Assembly (NCBI GenBank): GCA_030592145.1
Contig: JAUVKJ010000029.1
Location: 1 to 10,747 of the forward strand
Source of the DNA: Bacteroides sp.
GTDB taxonomy: Bacteria; Bacteroidota; Bacteroidia; Bacteroidales; SM23-62
Length of the DNA: 10,747 nucleotides
Direction: 5' to 3'
Position numbers and translations under genes: made by a program. Under the pieces are notes generated by a model. The model made no database searches. It saw nothing but the letters and a program-made list of their open reading frames with translations, and was not told the DNA's origin. Positions 7,872-10,747 of this stretch are shown here, one piece after another. Numbering within the stretch: position 1 is the stretch's first letter; the number at the start of each line of letters is the position of its first letter.

Positions 7872-9226
7872 AGAACGACGTAAAGCAGCCTTCCCATCAC
7901 CAGGTAGATTGCCAGTCCCACGATATCATTAAGGGTCGTAATAAAGGGTCCGGTTGCAAGGGCAGGATCAATCTTGAACCGGTTTAGTGTCAGGGGTATA
8001 AAGGTTCCAAAAAGAGAGGCAAACAGGATCACTGCAAACAAGGACAGACTTACTGTAGCTGTCAGGGCCAGGGATTCCTTTTGCATAAGGTTGTATGCGA
8101 GCATGATTGAGGAGAGGATTGTTCCATTGATGAAGGCAACGGATAATTCCTTAAACAATTTACGTCCCGTGGATTCGATTCCGATGGTATTGGCCGCCAG
8201 GCCCTGCACGATGATGGCGGAGGACTGAACCCCAACATTACCGCCCATGGCTGCGATGAGTGGAATAAAAAATATCATTTCGGGATAAAGCCCCAGTTCA
8301 TTCTCGTACCTCCCCAGAATAATGGCCGCCATGATGCCCCCGATCAATCCGATGAACAGCCATGGAATCCTTGCCCGGGTAAGCAGTATTACATTATCGG
8401 ATGGCTCCACATCTTCCACGATACCCGAAGCCATCTGGTAGTCCTTCCCGGCTTCCTCCCTTATCACATCCACAACATCGTCAATGGTAATGCGACCCAT
8501 CAGTCTGCCTATGGAATCAACAACCGGCAATGCGACCAGGTCATATTTTTCCATGATGTTGGCAACCTCCTCGTCTTTTGTATCGGTTCGCACAGAAATA
8601 ACATCCGCCTTATACAATTCTTCGATTCTGGCATTCTTATCTGCCAGTAAAAGTTTCTTGAGTGACAGAATGCCCTGAAGCAGATCGCCATCGTCGACTA
8701 CATACACGTAATAAACCTCATCCACATTGGCGGCCTGTTTACGCATTTCCCGCAGACAGGTGGGAATGTTCCAGTTTTTGTTGGCCTTAATCAACTCCTT
8801 GGCCATCAGTCCCCCGGCAGTATCTTCATCATAGGCAAGAAGATCCACGATCTCCCCGGCCTGATCCACGTCTTCGATATGCTGGAGGACTTCTTCCTGC
8901 TTTTCCTCTGACAATTCCCCGATCACGTCGGCAGCATCGTCGGAGTCCATTTCCTCTATGAACTGCTTGGCAATCTCCTCCCCTGAAAGGGCATTAAGAA
9001 ACCGTTCCCGTGTGTCGTCGTCAAGTTCGATCAGGAGATCCGCCCGCTTCTCACCGTCAAGGTCCATGTACAGGAATTTTGCCTCCTCGATGTTCAGTTC
9101 ATCGAAGATGTCCGCAATATCCGCCGGATGAAGATGTGAAACCAGGTTTGCTACCGATTTCTCATCATACAGGGCAATCATCTCCTTAAGACTGCTAAGA
9201 AATTCTCTTGTTAATTCAAATGACAT
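7868..9226 (-). CDS. mgtE: MgtE magnesium transporter/channel
   Basis: MgtE is a dimeric Mg2+-gated channel of the inner membrane that admits Mg2+ and closes when cytoplasmic Mg2+ is high. The 452-residue product has the full architecture: an acidic MgtE-N helical domain (about 25-130), a pair of CBS domains (about 135-260), a linking plug helix and five membrane segments (from about 285). The pore motif GGNVGVQSS (328-336) and TTLNDIVG (430-437), whose Asp434 corresponds to the selectivity-site aspartate of Thermus MgtE, are both intact. Many acidic residues in the N and CBS domains fit Mg2+ sensing. The gene starts 52 bases after rsmA on the same strand, so co-transcription is likely. That gap is far too short for an M-box riboswitch. 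Its stop codon (7870-7868) overlaps the convergent permease stop. Confidence 0.97.
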   Translation of the reverse strand: MSFELTREFLSSLKEMIALYDEKSVANLVSHLHPADIADIFDELNIEEAKFLYMDLDGEKRADLLIELDDDTRERFLNALSGEEIAKQFIEEMDSDDAADVIGELSEEKQEEVLQHIEDVDQAGEIVDLLAYDEDTAGGLMAKELIKANKNWNIPTCLREMRKQAANVDEVYYVYVVDDGDLLQGILSLKKLLLADKNARIEELYKADVISVRTDTKDEEVANIMEKYDLVALPVVDSIGRLMGRITIDDVVDVIREEAGKDYQMASGIVEDVEPSDNVILLTRARIPWLFIGLIGGIMAAIILGRYENELGLYPEMIFFIPLIAAMGGNVGVQSSAIIVQGLAANTIGIESTGRKLFKELSVAFINGTILSSIMLAYNLMQKESLALTATVSLSLFAVILFASLFGTFIPLTLNRFKIDPALATGPFITTLNDIVGLAIYLVMGRLLYVVL

Positions 9227-9278
9227 TGTCCAAATTCCTGAATTTCAAATCGATCCCGAATATAATAATTTATGGTGA
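9227..9278 (-). other. rsmA-mgtE spacer
   Basis: This 52-base AT-rich gap separates rsmA from mgtE. On the minus strand TATATTCG is a one-mismatch match to TAnnTTTG, without a convincing -33 partner. I see neither a strong terminator hairpin nor room for a riboswitch, so simple read-through from rsmA is the most economical reading. Confidence 0.3.
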
Positions 9279-10037
9279 TTAATTGACCCTGAGCATGGTG
9301 GTAAGTTCAACAAAGCGCTCAACCGGGAGTTGCTCCGGACGGAGGGAATATATCTCCAGGCCGGGATCCGCGATTACGAAATGACTTTTCAGGGAATTTC
9401 TCAGTGTCTTCCGGCGCTGGTTAAAAGCAGTTTTTACCACCCGGAAAAACAAGTCCTCATCGCAGGCCAGATGTTCCTCATTATTTCTTTTCATGCGGAG
9501 AACGGCGGATTGAACCCTTGGAGGCGGATCGAATACCTTTGGACCTACGGGGAAGAGGTATTCTATATCATACCAGGCCTGCAGGAGCACCGAGAGGATG
9601 CCGTATGTTTTCGATCCGTGGGGAGACCTGATGCGGTCGGCTACTTCTTTCTGTATCATGCAAACCACCTGCCCGACCTGCTGCCTGTATTCAAGGATGC
9701 GAAAAAAGATCTGGCTGGAAATATTATAAGGAAAATTACCTATGATGGCCAGCGGGCCCTGAAAGTTGCCGGAAATATCGAATTTCAGAAAATCTCCCAG
9801 GATTATTCTATTCCCGTGTTCCGGGAAACGCTCCCTCAGAAATTCCCAGGCCTCTCTGTCAATCTCGAAGACATGAATTTCAGGATATTGTTCAAACAGA
9901 TACTCTGTCAGAATGCCTGTTCCGGGACCCACCTCAAGAACGGTTCCGGCATCATCGAGGCTATGCACGATCTTCCGTGCAATGTTCCCGTCCCGGAGAA
10001 AATGTTGTCCCAGGCTTTTCTTTGGTCTTACAGGCAT
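9279..10037 (-). CDS. rsmA: 16S rRNA (adenine1518-N6/adenine1519-N6)-dimethyltransferase
   Basis: RsmA (KsgA) uses S-adenosylmethionine to dimethylate two adjacent adenines in the 3'-terminal hairpin of 16S rRNA, a late check in 30S assembly. Its loss classically gives kasugamycin resistance. The 252-residue product opens with KKSLGQHFL (6-14), followed by SAM motif I EVGPGTGILT (35-44), the acidic motif II loop at EID (58-60), the catalytic NFPYNISS (101-108), FDPPPRVQSAV (169-179) and the C-terminal FNQRRKTLRN (205-214). Length is normal. The same frame stays open 77 codons further upstream to an ATG at 10268, but that extension lacks family similarity and would run antisense through the patB start. 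The ATG at 10037 places KKSLGQHFL where the family has it. mgtE follows on the same strand. Confidence 0.97.
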   Translation of the reverse strand: MPVRPKKSLGQHFLRDGNIARKIVHSLDDAGTVLEVGPGTGILTEYLFEQYPEIHVFEIDREAWEFLRERFPEHGNRIILGDFLKFDISGNFQGPLAIIGNFPYNISSQIFFRILEYRQQVGQVVCMIQKEVADRIRSPHGSKTYGILSVLLQAWYDIEYLFPVGPKVFDPPPRVQSAVLRMKRNNEEHLACDEDLFFRVVKTAFNQRRKTLRNSLKSHFVIADPGLEIYSLRPEQLPVERFVELTTMLRVN

Positions 10038-10057
10038 CGGGTAAAAGATTAATGCTT

Positions 10058-10065
10058 TAAAGATA
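10058..10065 (-). promoter_or_regulatory. Candidate -7 element for rsmA
   Basis: The minus strand reads TATCTTTA, matching TAnnTTTG except for the last base and nearly identical to the purH element at 6533-6540. It lies 20 bases before the rsmA ATG, a similar geometry. It overlaps a perfect 8-base palindrome CTTTAAAG (10055-10062). No -33 TTTG at normal spacing was found. Confidence 0.3.
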
Positions 10066-10066
10066 C

Positions 10067-10074
10067 TATATTTG
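10067..10074 (+). promoter_or_regulatory. Candidate -7 element for the patB-like gene
   Basis: The plus strand reads TATATTTG, an exact match to the Bacteroidetes TAnnTTTG -7 consensus. It ends only three bases before the ATG of the patB-like gene. If it is used, transcription would start at or within the first codon, giving a leaderless mRNA. No -33 TTTG is visible at the usual distance, so the match could be chance. Confidence 0.3.
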
Positions 10075-10077
10075 GGT

Positions 10078-10747
10078 ATGAAGTATGATTTCAACGAGCT
10101 AATCGAAAGGAAAAACACGGACTCCCTCAAATATGACTTCACTGCCGAATATTTTGGTTCGGATAGCCTGGTCCCCATGTGGGTTGCCGACATGGATTTC
10201 CGCACGCCGGATTTTATCATGGAGGCCATCCGGAATAGAGCACGGCATGAAATTTTGGGATACTCCATAAGGCCCGGCTCCTTTTACCAGGCCATCATCG
10301 ACTGGTATAAAGGCAGGCAGGGATGGGAAATTCAGAGGGACTGGATACTATTCTCCCCGGGAATTGTTTCAGCCCTGAGTATGGCAATCAGGGCATTCTC
10401 CAATGAAGGGGACAGGATCATCGTGCAACCCCCTGTGTACCATCCCTTCTTTTCGGTCATCAAGGATAATAAACGAATTCCCCTTTACAATCCCCTGCTT
10501 GAGGATAACGGGTCTTACCGGATGGACTTTGTGGGACTGAAGGAAAAACTGGATCCAGGCGTTAAATTACTCCTGCTGAGCCATCCCCACAATCCCGTAG
10601 GCAGGGTCTGGTCTCCGGATGAGCTTACACGGCTGGCAGAGATCTGCCTTGAGAATAACATCATTATACTTTCCGATGAGATTCACTCAGACCTGGTTTT
10701 CCGCCCCAACAGGCACGTACCGATGTGCACCCTCGGAGAAGAAATTG
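10078..10747 (+). CDS. PatB/MalY-family PLP-dependent C-S lyase or aminotransferase (partial, C-terminus outside window)
   Basis: This is a fold-type I PLP enzyme of the aminotransferase class I/II superfamily. The PatB/MalY branch typically cleaves cystathionine or cysteine C-S bonds (beta-lyase). The first 223 codons are present; full members have about 390. Visible signatures are VPMWVADMDF (32-41), which is diagnostic of the branch, LGYSIRP (60-66), the PPVYHPF stretch (118-124) with an aromatic residue for PLP stacking, HPHNPVGRVW (169-178) with the substrate-carboxylate/PLP Asn172, and SDEIHSDL (199-206) with Asp200 for the pyridine nitrogen. The Schiff-base lysine lies beyond the window, so activity cannot be confirmed. 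The start is fixed by the family N-terminus (MKYDFNELIERK). It is divergent from rsmA, with a 40-base gap. Whether the role is cystathionine beta-lyase or another C-S lyase cannot be decided here. Confidence 0.92.
   Translation, partial: MKYDFNELIERKNTDSLKYDFTAEYFGSDSLVPMWVADMDFRTPDFIMEAIRNRARHEILGYSIRPGSFYQAIIDWYKGRQGWEIQRDWILFSPGIVSALSMAIRAFSNEGDRIIVQPPVYHPFFSVIKDNKRIPLYNPLLEDNGSYRMDFVGLKEKLDPGVKLLLLSHPHNPVGRVWSPDELTRLAEICLENNIIILSDEIHSDLVFRPNRHVPMCTLGEEI

Noticed and set aside
9227..9278. Possible M-box magnesium riboswitch upstream of mgtE
   Set aside because: Only 52 bases separate rsmA and mgtE, far less than an M-box needs, and no matching stems were seen.
9330..10052. A 240-codon plus-strand open frame covering almost all of rsmA in antisense
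   Set aside because: It mirrors rsmA, has no recognisable motifs or start context, and the minus-strand frame carries every RsmA signature. It is a frame shadow.
10038..10268. Upstream 77-codon extension of the rsmA reading frame
   Set aside because: The extension has no family similarity and would overlap the divergent patB-like gene, whose own frame is clearly coding. The conserved KKSLGQHFL sits six codons after the ATG at 10037.
1..10747. A hidden defence, mobile or otherwise novel system
   Set aside because: Both strands are filled by recognisable housekeeping genes with intact motifs. There are no repeats, integrase or transposase genes, and no non-coding block of 100 bases or more.

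Overview
The window looks like a stretch of core chromosome from a member of the phylum Bacteroidota (Bacteroidetes), probably Bacteroidales-like or a relative. The evidence is the gene order purH-mreB-mreC-mreD-mrdA-rodA, the rsmA-mgtE pair, protein signatures such as the PurH KHNNACG motif, the scarcity of Shine-Dalgarno sites, and TAnnTTTG promoter elements of the Bacteroidetes type upstream of purH and at the rsmA/patB divergent region. No tRNA, rRNA, CRISPR array, insertion sequence, phage gene or toxin-antitoxin pair was seen. Coding density is very high and no gene-free stretch reaches 100 bases.

Positions 1-6508, all on the minus strand and read right to left: purH (last two steps of IMP synthesis), then the cell-elongation set mreB (actin-like filament), mreC and mreD (scaffold and membrane partner), mrdA (PBP2 transpeptidase) and rodA (SEDS glycosyltransferase, cut by the window's left edge). 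After the 75-base purH-mreB gap the junctions tighten: 14 bases, an 8-base overlap, exact abutment, a 4-base ATGA overlap. This implies one transcript with translational coupling, so that elongasome parts are made together.

Positions 6509-7871: a short divergent promoter region, then one plus-strand gene for a MacB/FtsX-type ABC transporter permease without an adjacent ATPase. Its stop codon overlaps that of the convergent mgtE by four bases.

Positions 7868-10037, minus strand: rsmA (16S rRNA dimethyladenosine transferase) followed by mgtE (magnesium channel), probably co-transcribed. Positions 10078-10747, plus strand: the N-terminal part of a PatB/MalY-type PLP-dependent C-S lyase or aminotransferase, cut by the right edge. 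A 40-base divergent region separates it from rsmA and holds two back-to-back promoter-like elements.

I found no convincing new biological system. The items most worth a second look are the Cys/His cluster around the PBP2 active site, the back-to-back promoter elements and possible leaderless start of patB, and the convergent stop-codon overlap.
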